A DNA stretch of 64,000 nt from Wenyingzhuangia aestuarii (GTDB lineage: Bacteria; Bacteroidota; Bacteroidia; Flavobacteriales; Flavobacteriaceae): positions 186,001 through 250,000 of the forward strand of contig NZ_JAATJG010000004.1 of the NCBI RefSeq assembly GCF_011927765.1, read 5' to 3'. The notes under the pieces were generated by a model, which was given only the letters and a program-made list of their open reading frames with translations, ran no database searches and was not told the origin of the DNA. The translations under genes were made by a program, and so were the position numbers. Below, in pieces: positions 8,221 through 17,600 of this stretch; within the stretch, counting starts at the first letter, position 1; every line of letters starts with the position of its first letter.

Positions 8221-8251
8221 TTATAATTTTCTACAAAAGTCTAAATTATAA
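8221..8251. promoter_or_regulatory. Candidate LysR operator between sbtA operon and its regulator
   Basis: A perfect inverted repeat TTATAATTT-N13-AAATTATAA, 31 bp, lies in the 89-bp divergent intergenic region. It has the size and symmetry of LysR-type binding sites (T-N11-A inside dyad arms). It is nearer to the sbtA-side ORF start (8210). Confidence 0.55.
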
Positions 8252-8299
8252 CTCATATGTTTATATTTATACTTTATATATAAAACATAAAAAATAATT

Positions 8300-9223
8300 A
8301 TGCATTATACCCTACATCAATTGGTTATTTATTTAAAGGTGATTCAAAAAAACAGCATTACCAAAGCCGCAGAAGAGTTGCATTTAACACAACCAGCAGT
8401 ATCTATACAAATAAAAAAACTACAAGAACAATTTGATATTCCGTTGATTGAAGTAATTGGAAGAAAAATTCATGTTACAGAATTTGGACAAGAAATTGCT
8501 ATCGCTTGTCATGAAATTGTGAATCAAATGGCAGATATTAAGAACAAAGCCATGGCTTACAAAGGAATGGTTACTGGTAAAATAAAAATTTCGGTAGTAT
8601 CTACCGGTAAATATGTAGTTCCTTACTTTTTAACCAAGTTCTCTAAGCTTTTTCCTAGCATAGAAATTATTATTGATGTAACTAATAAATCAAAAGTAAT
8701 AGAAAGTTTAGAGAAAAATAAAACTGATTTTGCATTAGTATCTACCATACCCGAAAACTTAAACATAGAAAGAGTTCCATTAATGTCTAACAAACTTTTT
8801 TTGGTAAGAAAACACAATACCAAAGCACCTATTTTAAAATTTAAAACATCAGACTTAAACAACATTCCTTTAATTTATAGAGAAGAAGGTTCTGCCACAA
8901 GACAAGCCATGGAAAAGTACCTAACCAATAACGCTATTAAAAATAAAAAAACAATAGAATTAGTTTCTAACGAAGCCGTAAAACAAGCGGTTATTGCAGA
9001 CATGGGTTACTCTATTATGCCTTTAATAGGGATGAGAAATGAGTTGTTAAACGATGATTTAGAAATTTTATCATTACCTAACTTACCCATAGAAACACAG
9101 TGGAATTTAATTTGGTTAAAAGACAAACAACTCCCTCCTAGCGGACTAGCTTATTTAAATTTTATTCAAGAAAATAAAGATAATATTATTCACAATCATT
9201 TTGATTGGTGTCGAAAATTTTAA
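8300..9223 (+). CDS. LysR-type regulator (CbbR/CmpR-like), probable regulator of sbtA
   Basis: 307 residues. The winged helix-turn-helix is at residues 3-62 (SITKAAEELHLTQPAVSIQIKKLQEQFDIPL), followed by the linker helix and a periplasmic-binding-protein-like effector domain (about 92-300), starting KIKISVVSTGKYVVPYFLTKF, the form seen in CbbR/CmpR regulators of carbon fixation and bicarbonate uptake. It is divergent from the sbtA operon with an inverted-repeat operator candidate between them. The effector is unknown; in cyanobacterial counterparts it is a metabolite such as 2-phosphoglycolate or 2-oxoglutarate. The VOC gene follows after 12 bases. Confidence 0.88.
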   Translation: MHYTLHQLVIYLKVIQKNSITKAAEELHLTQPAVSIQIKKLQEQFDIPLIEVIGRKIHVTEFGQEIAIACHEIVNQMADIKNKAMAYKGMVTGKIKISVVSTGKYVVPYFLTKFSKLFPSIEIIIDVTNKSKVIESLEKNKTDFALVSTIPENLNIERVPLMSNKLFLVRKHNTKAPILKFKTSDLNNIPLIYREEGSATRQAMEKYLTNNAIKNKKTIELVSNEAVKQAVIADMGYSIMPLIGMRNELLNDDLEILSLPNLPIETQWNLIWLKDKQLPPSGLAYLNFIQENKDNIIHNHFDWCRKF

Positions 9224-9235
9224 TTCTTTTGTTAT

Positions 9236-9625
9236 ATGTTACAGCTTCGTAAAATACATCACATTGCAATTATTTGTATTGATTATCAAAAGTCTAAAGA
9301 ATTTTACACTCAAATTTTAGGACTTACTATTAAACAAGAAACCTATAGACCAGAACGTAATTCTTACAAATTAGATTTATGTTTAAATAATGAATATATT
9401 ATTGAGTTGTTTTCATTTCCTAACCCTCCTAACAGACCTTCTAAACCAGAAGCCCTAGTATTAAGACATTTAGCTTTTGAAGTTGCAAATATAGAAAAAA
9501 GCAAACAACAACTTATTCATAAAAACATAGCTGTAGAACCTATTAGAATAGACTCCTTAACTCATAAAAAATTCACTTTTTTTAATGATCCAGATGGACT
9601 GCCTATAGAACTTTACGAAAACTAA
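9236..9625 (+). CDS. VOC (glyoxalase-like) metalloprotein
   Basis: A 129-residue single vicinal-oxygen-chelate domain of the YaeR/SMU1112c type (often labelled GloA2). The four expected metal-ligand positions are visible: His in the N-terminal IHHIAI, Glu in YIIELFSF, His in VLRHLAFEV and Glu in LPIELYEN. The betaalphabetabetabeta order is clear. Family members include glyoxalase I and fosfomycin-type transferases; the substrate is not known. It sits 12 bases after the LysR gene and is probably in its operon. The window also encodes methylglyoxal synthase (37.2-37.5 kb), but no link is shown. Confidence 0.82.
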   Translation: MLQLRKIHHIAIICIDYQKSKEFYTQILGLTIKQETYRPERNSYKLDLCLNNEYIIELFSFPNPPNRPSKPEALVLRHLAFEVANIEKSKQQLIHKNIAVEPIRIDSLTHKKFTFFNDPDGLPIELYEN

Positions 9626-9731
9626 TAGAAACTTTATTCACATTAGTACATATAAACATCAATAGAGTATAATTAATTATCAATAAAAAAAGATAGAATT
9701 GTAGCTGTTTTGTCACCCAAATGAAACTCAC

Positions 9732-11975
9732 ATGAAACAACTAAAAATAAAAGAACAAGCTAAAAGTGCAGCTGGTATAAAAGCCGTGTATATTTCTTTA
9801 CAGCAAATTTTTACCAGAATGTCTGTTAAAAACTCCTTAAACGTATTAAGCAAACTAAACCAAAAAGACGGTATAGATTGTCCTGGATGTGCTTGGCCAG
9901 ATCCATCGCATAGGTCTAAATTAGGGGAGTTTTGCGAAAACGGTGTAAAAGCTATTGCAGAAGAAGCCATGGAAAAAATTGCAGATCCTAGCTTTTTTGC
10001 AAAATACAGCGTGCAAGAATTACAAAACCAAAGTGATTATTGGCTAGGACAACAAGGAAGGTTAACCCATCCTATGATTCTTAGAGAAAACGACACGCAC
10101 TACACTCCAATTTCTTGGAACCAAGCAAACGCAATTATTGGTCAAGAGTTAAATGCATTAGACAATCCAAACGAAGCTGCTTTTTACACATCTGGTAGAA
10201 CTAGTAATGAGGCTGCTTTTTTATATCAATTATTTGTTAGAATGTATGGTACTAACAATTTACCAGACTGTTCTAACATGTGTCACGAATCTAGTGGTGT
10301 TGCCTTGTCTAAAACCGTAGGAATAGGAAAAGGTTCTGTTACCTTAGATGATTTATACAAAGCTGAAGTTATTTTAATATTTGGTCAAAATCCAGCTACC
10401 AATCATCCTAGAATGTTAGCTTGTTTAGAAAAAGCAAAACAAAACGGAGCTAAAGTTATTGCTATCAACCCTTTAAAAGAAGCGGGATTAATCAACTTTA
10501 AAAACCCACAAAATCCAAAAGGAGTTATTGGAGGTGGTGTAGATATTGCTGATTATTATTTACAAATAAAAATTAATGAAGATGTGGCTTTGCTAAAAGC
10601 CATTATGATTAAATTATTTGATATAGCAGAAGAGAATCCAGAAGTGCTAGATGTTGATTTTATTACTAGTAAAACTGCTGGATTTACAGAGTTTAAAAAA
10701 GAATTATTAAATCACAACTTAAATGAACTAATCCAAAAAACAGGATTATCAACACAAGAAATAGATGATGTTGTAGCCCTAATTGCCTCACGTAAAAAAA
10801 TTATTGCTTGTTGGGGAATGGGTTTAACACAACACGTTAACGGAGTAGACAACATTCAGGAAGTTGTAAACCTATTGTTAATGAAAGGGAGTATTGCCAA
10901 AGAAGGTACTGGTACTTGCCCTGTACGTGGACACAGTAACGTTCAAGGTGATAGAACCATGGGAATTGCCGAAAAACCATCCAAACAATTGCTAGATAAA
11001 ATTAGTGAGAATTTTGGGTTTACCCCCCCAAAAGAACATGGATATTCTGTGGTAGAAGCTATTACAGCTATGTATCACAAAAAAGTAAAAGTATTTATAG
11101 GAATGGGAGGTAATTTTTTATCGGCAGCTCCAGACACCAATTACACTACACAAGCATTGCAAAATTGTAATTTAACAGCTCACATTTCTACCAAACTAAA
11201 CAGATCGCATTTAACACCTGGTAAAACAGCTTTAATTCTACCATCTATGGGTAGAACCGATAAGTTTATTAAAAACGGAAAAGTGCAATTTATTACCGTA
11301 GAAAATTCCATGGGAGTGGTTCATAGTAGTAAAGGAGCACTTACTCCTCCATCTAAAGAAGTAGAAAGCGAACCTGTTATTGTTGCCAATATTGCCAAAG
11401 CAACGTTAAAAAACAGCAAGGTAGATTGGGATTTCCTAACTGATGATTTTAATAATATTAGAGATTTAATAGACAAAACCATTGATGGTTTTGAAAACTT
11501 TAACGAAAGAGTAAAGCAACCTATTGGTTTTGAATTACCCAATGGTTCTAGAACAGGTAATTTTACTACCGAAAATAAAAAAGCAAATTTTACAGTAAAC
11601 AAACTAGGAAACATACAGCCAGAGTCTGATGAATATATAATGATGACAACTAGAAGTCACGATCAATTCAACACCACTATCTATGGATTAGATGATAGAT
11701 ATAGAGGTATATACAACGGAAGAATGGTTGTATTTATGAACCGAGAAGATGTTGCCAAAAATAACTTGAAAAAGGGAGACAAAGTTACTTTGTACAATAA
11801 TTACAACAACATTAAAAGACAAGTTGATGGTTTTTCTGTGGTTCCTTACGACATTCCTAAAGGTTGTGTTGCCACTTATTATCCGGAATCTAACCCATTA
11901 GTTCCTATAGATTTAATAGCACATTCTAGCCACACTCCTTCTTCAAAATCAATTAAAGTAAAAATAAAAGCATAA
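9732..11975 (+). CDS. FdhF/YdeP-type molybdopterin oxidoreductase
   Basis: A 747-residue cytosolic molybdopterin-guanine-dinucleotide enzyme of the YdeP group within the DMSO reductase superfamily. The YdeP signature CPGCAWPDP near residue 53 supplies part of the iron-sulfur cluster ligands (CxxC, then C at about 66 in GEFCENG). The molybdopterin domains follow (SGRTSNEAAFLYQ; GTNNLPDCSNMCHESS; GTGTCPVRGHSNVQGDRTMG), and the C-terminal dinucleotide-binding barrel begins near YIMMTTRSHDQFNTTIYG. The electron-donor subunit, FdhD chaperone and cofactor genes are not adjacent. In E. coli YdeP is linked to acid resistance; the true substrate is unknown. It is single, preceded by about 100 bp and followed by hairpins. 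Confidence 0.92.
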   Translation: MKQLKIKEQAKSAAGIKAVYISLQQIFTRMSVKNSLNVLSKLNQKDGIDCPGCAWPDPSHRSKLGEFCENGVKAIAEEAMEKIADPSFFAKYSVQELQNQSDYWLGQQGRLTHPMILRENDTHYTPISWNQANAIIGQELNALDNPNEAAFYTSGRTSNEAAFLYQLFVRMYGTNNLPDCSNMCHESSGVALSKTVGIGKGSVTLDDLYKAEVILIFGQNPATNHPRMLACLEKAKQNGAKVIAINPLKEAGLINFKNPQNPKGVIGGGVDIADYYLQIKINEDVALLKAIMIKLFDIAEENPEVLDVDFITSKTAGFTEFKKELLNHNLNELIQKTGLSTQEIDDVVALIASRKKIIACWGMGLTQHVNGVDNIQEVVNLLLMKGSIAKEGTGTCPVRGHSNVQGDRTMGIAEKPSKQLLDKISENFGFTPPKEHGYSVVEAITAMYHKKVKVFIGMGGNFLSAAPDTNYTTQALQNCNLTAHISTKLNRSHLTPGKTALILPSMGRTDKFIKNGKVQFITVENSMGVVHSSKGALTPPSKEVESEPVIVANIAKATLKNSKVDWDFLTDDFNNIRDLIDKTIDGFENFNERVKQPIGFELPNGSRTGNFTTENKKANFTVNKLGNIQPESDEYIMMTTRSHDQFNTTIYGLDDRYRGIYNGRMVVFMNREDVAKNNLKKGDKVTLYNNYNNIKRQVDGFSVVPYDIPKGCVATYYPESNPLVPIDLIAHSSHTPSSKSIKVKIKA

Positions 11976-12020
11976 CTACGTAAACACACAGTCTCATAAA
12001 AAGCTGATTTACATATAATA

Positions 12021-12060
12021 AACTTAAATTTACTATAAATAATTTAAGTTAATCATTTTT
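12021..12060 (+). terminator. AT-rich hairpin, possible weak terminator
   Basis: Perfect stem AACTTAAATT / AATTTAAGTT with a 10-nt loop, followed by a T-rich tail (AATCATTTTT). Its low GC content makes it a weak terminator at best. Confidence 0.4.
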
Positions 12061-12080
12061 GAAGTTTTAGTTTGACCCCC

Positions 12081-12116
12081 GAAAAATCCTCATTTATATG
12101 AGGATTTTTCATTTTT
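12081..12116 (+). terminator. Terminator after the molybdoenzyme gene
   Basis: Stem GAAAAATCCTCAT / ATGAGGATTTTTC with a TTAT loop and T-rich tail, about 105 bases after the stop codon. Confidence 0.85.
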
Positions 12117-12194
12117 AAAAACTACGGAAACACACAGTAGACTCTATTATTTATGTAGTTCCTAAATGCTATATATTTCCAAAAAAATTGAGCT

Positions 12195-12761
12195 ATGGAG
12201 TTTTTAAATAATTTAGATCCAATTCTACAAATGTTTTGGTACACCGCAATACCTACAAGTATTGTCTTTTTAATACAAACCATTTTAACCTTTATGGGAG
12301 CAGATGCTTCTGATGGAATAGACACTGATTTTGATGGTGATTTAGATGGCACAAACGCTCCTTTTCAATTCTTTTCTTTTAGAAACCTTATCAACTTTTT
12401 ACTAGGTTTTAGCTGGACAGGAATTTCATTTTTTAAAGAAATTTCCAACACAAACTACTTGTACCTTTTAAGCATAGCTGTTGGAATCTTTTTTGTGTTT
12501 ATTTTTTTTATTGTCATCAAACAAATCACAAAACTAGCAGAGGACAATACTTTTAAAATAAAACAAACTATAAACAAAACAGCTGAAGTATACACCCCTA
12601 TTCCCGAATATAAATCAGGAAAAGGAAAGGTTTTAATTAGCGTAAACGGATCTTATAGAGAATTAGAAGCTATGACAGAAAACCAAAGAATAAACAGTGG
12701 TAGTACTGTTAAAGTAACTCAAATTATTAATCAGAACATTTTAATCGTCGAATCAATTTAA
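12195..12761 (+). CDS. NfeD-like membrane protein, flotillin partner (YuaF-type)
   Basis: 188 residues. There are three hydrophobic segments (about 12-32, 56-76 and 92-115) and a C-terminal soluble OB-like domain (about 120-188, with GKGKVLISVNGSYRELEA and NQNILIVES). This is the NfeD/YuaF arrangement, which is nearly always encoded beside flotillin and is thought to control its oligomers in membrane microdomains. Between the first two hydrophobic segments lies an acidic stretch GIDTDFDGDLDG with repeated DxD/DG spacing, resembling a calcium-binding loop. The next gene, flotillin, starts 4 bases after the stop, so the two are translationally linked. Confidence 0.82.
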   Translation: MEFLNNLDPILQMFWYTAIPTSIVFLIQTILTFMGADASDGIDTDFDGDLDGTNAPFQFFSFRNLINFLLGFSWTGISFFKEISNTNYLYLLSIAVGIFFVFIFFIVIKQITKLAEDNTFKIKQTINKTAEVYTPIPEYKSGKGKVLISVNGSYRELEAMTENQRINSGSTVKVTQIINQNILIVESI

Positions 12762-12765
12762 TTTT

Positions 12766-14268
12766 ATGGAACCTATTTTTATTTTTATTGTAGCTGCAGT
12801 TGTACTGTTTGTAACTATTACAGCCCTAATTGCCAGATACAAAAGATGTCCATCGGACAAAATTTTAGTTATTTATGGTAGAACTGGAGGAACCTCCGCA
12901 AAATGTGTTCATGGTGGTGGTGCTTTTATTTGGCCTGTAATTCAAGACTATGCTTATTTAGATTTAAAACCAATTTCTATAGAAGCTAATTTAACCAATG
13001 CCTTAAGTAAGCAAAACATTCGTGTAGACGTTCCTTGTAGATTTACTATTGCTATTTCTACAGAAACAGATAGTATGAATACAGCCGCTGAAAGATTGTT
13101 AGGGTTAACGCATGAACAAATTCAAGAATTAGCTAAAGATATTTTATTTGGTCAATTACGTTTGGTAATTGCCACTATGTCTATTGAAGAAATTAATTCT
13201 GATAGAGATAAATTTTTAGAAAACATCTCTAAAAACGTAGATAGCGAATTAAAGAAAATTGGTTTAAAACTAATTAACGTAAACGTTACAGATATTAAAG
13301 ATGAGTCTGGATATATAGAAGCTTTAGGAAAAGAAGCTGCTGCTAAGGCAATTAACGAAGCTAAAATTAGTGTTGCCGAACAAGAAAAAATTGGAGAAAC
13401 AGGAAAAGCTTTAGCCGATAGAGAAAAAGACACTCAAATTGCTGAAACTCATAGAGACAGAGATGTTAAAATTGCCATTACTAAAAAAGACAAAGAAATT
13501 AGTATTGCCTCTGCATCTAAAGATGAATCTATTGGAAAGGCAGAAGCAGAAAGAGACACACGTGTAAAAACATCAGAAGCAAATGCCATTGCTATTCAGG
13601 GAGAAAACGAAGCAAGAATTGCGATTGCTCAATCTGAAGCTTCTAGAAGAGAAAAAGAAGCCGAAGCTTTACGTATTGCCTCTGCATCTGAAAAAGTACA
13701 ATCTGCAAAAGCCTTAGAAGAATCTTATGTTGCAGAACAACAAGCAGAGCATGCTCGCGCAGAAAGAGAAAGAGCTACACAAAATGCGAATATTTTAATT
13801 CCTGCCGAAGTAGCTAAGAAAAGAGCTATTATTGAGGCTCAAGCTCAAGCTGAAACCACTAGAGAACAAGCCAAAGGAGAGGCCGATGCCATTTATGCTA
13901 AAATGGAAGCAGAAGCAAAAGGTTTGTTTGAAATATTAACCAAACAAGCAGAAGGTTATAAAGAAGTAGTTAGTGCTGCTGGTGGAGACCCTTCCAAAGC
14001 ATTCCAATTATTATTAATTGAAAAACTTCCTGAATTAGTAAAAACTCAAGTAGAAGCCGTTAAAAATATTAAAATTGATAAAATTACCGTTTGGGATTCT
14101 GGAAATAATGCAGATGGAAATGGATCTACAGCTAATTTTGTTTCAGGTATGATGAAATCTGTTCCTCCATTAAATGAACTATTTAATATGGCTGGATTAG
14201 ACTTACCAGACTACTTAAAAAAGGATAAAGAAGAAGAAAAAAATATTATTTCTACAGAAAAAGAATAG
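12766..14268 (+). CDS. Flotillin-like SPFH protein
   Basis: 500 residues, membrane-anchored at the N-terminus (residues 3-22 hydrophobic), followed by the SPFH/Band 7 domain (about 28-200, with GGAFIWPVIQDYAYLDLKPISIEANLTNALSKQ), a long alanine/glutamate-rich coiled coil (about 195-390, with EAEAKGLFEIL at its end) and a conserved C-terminal segment (LIEKLPELVKTQVEAVKNI). This is the flotillin/YuaG architecture; such proteins scaffold membrane microdomains and affect membrane fluidity and signalling. It forms an operon with the NfeD-like gene upstream. The C-terminus ends in a charged KKDKEEEKN tail. Confidence 0.93.
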   Translation: MEPIFIFIVAAVVLFVTITALIARYKRCPSDKILVIYGRTGGTSAKCVHGGGAFIWPVIQDYAYLDLKPISIEANLTNALSKQNIRVDVPCRFTIAISTETDSMNTAAERLLGLTHEQIQELAKDILFGQLRLVIATMSIEEINSDRDKFLENISKNVDSELKKIGLKLINVNVTDIKDESGYIEALGKEAAAKAINEAKISVAEQEKIGETGKALADREKDTQIAETHRDRDVKIAITKKDKEISIASASKDESIGKAEAERDTRVKTSEANAIAIQGENEARIAIAQSEASRREKEAEALRIASASEKVQSAKALEESYVAEQQAEHARAERERATQNANILIPAEVAKKRAIIEAQAQAETTREQAKGEADAIYAKMEAEAKGLFEILTKQAEGYKEVVSAAGGDPSKAFQLLLIEKLPELVKTQVEAVKNIKIDKITVWDSGNNADGNGSTANFVSGMMKSVPPLNELFNMAGLDLPDYLKKDKEEEKNIISTEKE

Positions 14269-14619
14269 ACCTGTGTAAAAACACATTAGAAAAAACACAA
14301 AAGAAACGGTCTTTTTTTATAAATTGTACAATATTATAGAATTTTTGAGCATACATTTTACTGTATCCCCCTAAGTTCATATACCTCAACAAGACTTCAC
14401 ATTCATAAATTATGGATGTGAAGTTTCCCTGTTTAAAACACTTAACATTTGTTAAAATATCTTATCTTTGATATCAATATCAAAGTGTTAATTAATTTTA
14501 AACCTTTAGTATTTGTAGCTTTGCAGAAATTTAGAACAAAAACAGATAACAAACTATCTACAAGCGTTTTATATTAAAAAGAAGCAGTTAAAAAATTTAC
14601 ATACAAAGTTTAGGCAAAA
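14269..14619. other. Gene-free leader of the large T9SS protein (351 bp)
   Basis: No reading frame is credible here. It holds a 14-bp hairpin (14394-14424, ACTTCACAT...ATGTGAAGT without a T-run), a perfect palindrome CTTTGATAT-CA-ATATCAAAG (14466-14485), and two sequences matching the -7 consensus: TATCTTTG (14463-14470, overlapping the palindrome) and TAGCTTTG (14516-14523). Neither has a TTG box at the usual spacing. The dyad overlapping a -7 element suggests a regulated promoter. Confidence 0.55.
14463..14485 (+). promoter_or_regulatory. -7 element overlapped by a palindrome, upstream of the T9SS gene
   Basis: TATCTTTG (14463-14470) runs into the palindrome CTTTGATATCAATATCAAAG (14466-14485), so a protein bound to the dyad would cover the -7 element. 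A second -7 candidate TAGCTTTG is at 14516-14523. Confidence 0.4.
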
Positions 14620-17600
14620 ATGAAAATTAAATATTACGTATCACTACTTACTTGTATTTTACTCTGCACGTTACAGAATATTTATGGGCAGGTATATACA
14701 GAACCAATAAACTACCAAGGTTATCATCAAAATTTTATTTCAAATATTGAGTTAAATACTCTTGAAAATACTTCCACAGGTACTGCTGGCTCATATATCT
14801 ATTATGACCAAACTACTACCTTATACAAAGGATCTTCTTATACTGGTTCTATAACTTATACGACACAATACGATAACCATTACGTTAAAATATGGATTGA
14901 TTACAATAGTGATGGTGATTTTATAGATAGTGGCGAAGAGATATTTTCTTATTTTGCAGCTTCTACCAATACACCTACAACATTAGCATTTCCTTTTACG
15001 GTACCTGCTGGTGCTAAAACAGGAGTCCCTAGGATGAGAGTTGCTGTTTCTGATGCAAAGAATTCTCCTTTATCTCCTCAGAATTTTTATTATGGTGCAG
15101 GAGAAACAGAAGATTATAATATAGATATTCGTCCTACACCAACACCTCCTACAGCATCCTGTGTAGGAAATTTAAATATTAGTTTAGACATCTCTGGAAA
15201 CGCTAGTATTACAGCTAGTCAAATAAACAATGGATCTACCGATGACTACAACTCCGCTAACGAATTAAGTTATTCATTAAACAAAACTTCATTCAACTGT
15301 AATGATATTGGAAGCAATACTGTTATCTTAACTGTTACTGACACGGATGGTTTAGTAGATACATGCTCTACAACAGTTAATGTTTCTGCGTACTCTGGAT
15401 CTTTTTCTCCTCCAACACTTAACACTATTAATGCATATTGTTCTTATTCTGCAGTAGCCCCTACAATAGATTATCAATGTGGACAATTAATAACTGCAAC
15501 AACTACAGATCCTATTAACTATAACAGCGCAGGTAATTATACCATTCATTGGAATTTTAGCAATGGAAGTACCACTGTTACTAGTACTCAAACAATTAAT
15601 GTTATCAATCCAAGTATTCCAACAAATTTAACCATCCAAAACACAAACGAAACTAACGCTACTATAAATTGGACAACATCAGATACAGGTCCCTTTAAAA
15701 TTAGATATAGACCAACAGGAGATACATCTTGGCTTTCAACAACTAGCTCTACTAAAAGTATTACATTAACAAATCTTTTTAAAGGAACCGAATATGAAGT
15801 ACAAGTAGCTGTAAATGCCTCTTGTGCCAGTTTTACAGAATCTTCTACATTTACAACATTAGCTGTTCTATATTGTGACAACTCAAGTGTTAAAATCAGC
15901 TCTGACAATAGATTTTATATAGATCAAGTTCAAATTGGAGACATTAACAACACAACTCAACAAGGAGCTGGTACATATAATTATTATAGTAATATGTCTA
16001 CTGTAGTAACTGCTGGAAGTAATTTCTCTGGAACAGTTAAATATAAAAGACCTCACTGGTCAAACCCAACAACATGTGTTATTTGGATAGATTATGATCA
16101 AGATGGGGTATTTAACAACTCTGATGAACGAGTATTCAGTAATTCTAATTATCAAAATGCTAGTAACGGAACTTTTTCTATTGAAGAAACTTTCAATAAC
16201 ATAACTGTACCAATATCAGCAGTTACTGGAAAAACAAGAATGCGTATTTCTATGACTCATAACACTCCTGCAAATGCATGTGACTTTGGTAACGAAGAAG
16301 GAGAAATTGAAGACTATGATATATTTATTAAACCCTCAATAACACCACCAACTGCAGTCTGTATAGGAACTTTAAATATTAATCTAGATGTTACAGGTAG
16401 TGCTACTATAACTCCAGAACAGATTAATAATGGTTCTTATGATGATTATGATGCTAGCGGAAACCTAAAGCTTTTATTAGACAAAAGTAGTTTTACATGC
16501 AACAACCTAGGTGATAATATTGTTACATTAACAGTAACAGATTCTGACGGTTTAACAGATACATGTACTGCAACTGTAAATATAGCTCCATACGCTGGAA
16601 CCTTTACATCCCCTACATTAGATCCTATAACTAGTTTCTGTAGTTATACAGCTACGGCACCTGTAATGAATTATCAATGTGGAACACAAATTACTGCTAC
16701 TACAACTGATGACACAACATTAACTGAATCTGGTAGTATTACATGGAATTTTAACAATGGTAATACGTCAACAAATAGCGTTCAAAACATTACTATATTA
16801 AACCCTACTACCCCTACAGACCTTATTGTTAATAATGTATCTGAAAAAACAGCTACTGCAACATGGAATTCTGTTGATGATGCACCTTTTAAAATTAGAT
16901 ATAAAGAGACCAATTCTGTCACATGGACTAAAGTCACCTCTACCAACAAAAGCATAAACTTAACTGGTTTGAACAACGGTTCTGAATATGAAATACAAGT
17001 TGCTACAGATGCTGATTGTGCAAACTTTACTAACTCAACTACTTTTAATACTATTGAGATTGAATATTGTGATGGTATTAACACCAATATTGCCCAACAT
17101 AATAATTATTTTATTAGTAATACCAATATAAACTCAGGAGAGATCAATCAATCTACAGGTAATAATAGCGGTCCTTATCAATACTTCCCTGGTACATTTG
17201 CAACCGTTACCGCTGGTGGAACTCTATCCGCAACTATTACTTACCAAAAGAACAATAATAGCACTGTTGGTTTTGTTGTATATATAGATTACAATCAAGA
17301 TGGAGACTTTGATGATAATGGAGAACTCATTTATAGCAATCTTACAAATACAACAGGAAAAACAATAGTAGAGACTCTTTCAAATATTGAAATACCAAGT
17401 GGTGCTAGTACTGGTAAAACCAGAATTCGTGTAGCAATACTACAAGGACAATTACCTGTAGATGCATGTCACTATAATGGTTACGGAGATATTGAAGATT
17501 ATGACATTTACATAAATCCTTTAAACTTAGAACCTTTTGAATCTGCCGTTATTACTCAAGTCTACCATAATACTTCTGGAGAAAAATGGATTGAAATAAC

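Larger units (their letters stand above)
11975..12138 (+). repeat. Direct repeat pair flanking an intergenic hairpin region
   Basis: ACTACGTAAACACACAGT (11975-11992) and ACTACGGAAACACACAGT (12121-12138) differ at one position in 18 and are 146 bp apart. They bracket an AT-rich 10-bp inverted repeat (12021-12050) and a terminator (12081-12116). Confidence 0.65.

Noticed and set aside
9732-11975. Nitrate reductase (Nap/Nas) or classical formate dehydrogenase
   Set aside because: The CPGCAWPDP signature and the domain layout belong to the YdeP group; the twin-arginine signal of NapA and the selenocysteine/cysteine context of FdhF are not seen.
11976-12194. tRNA or riboswitch in the intergenic region before the NfeD gene
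   Set aside because: The hairpins are AT-rich, there is no T-loop (GTTCRA) and no conserved riboswitch core; a terminator and an inverted repeat explain the structure.
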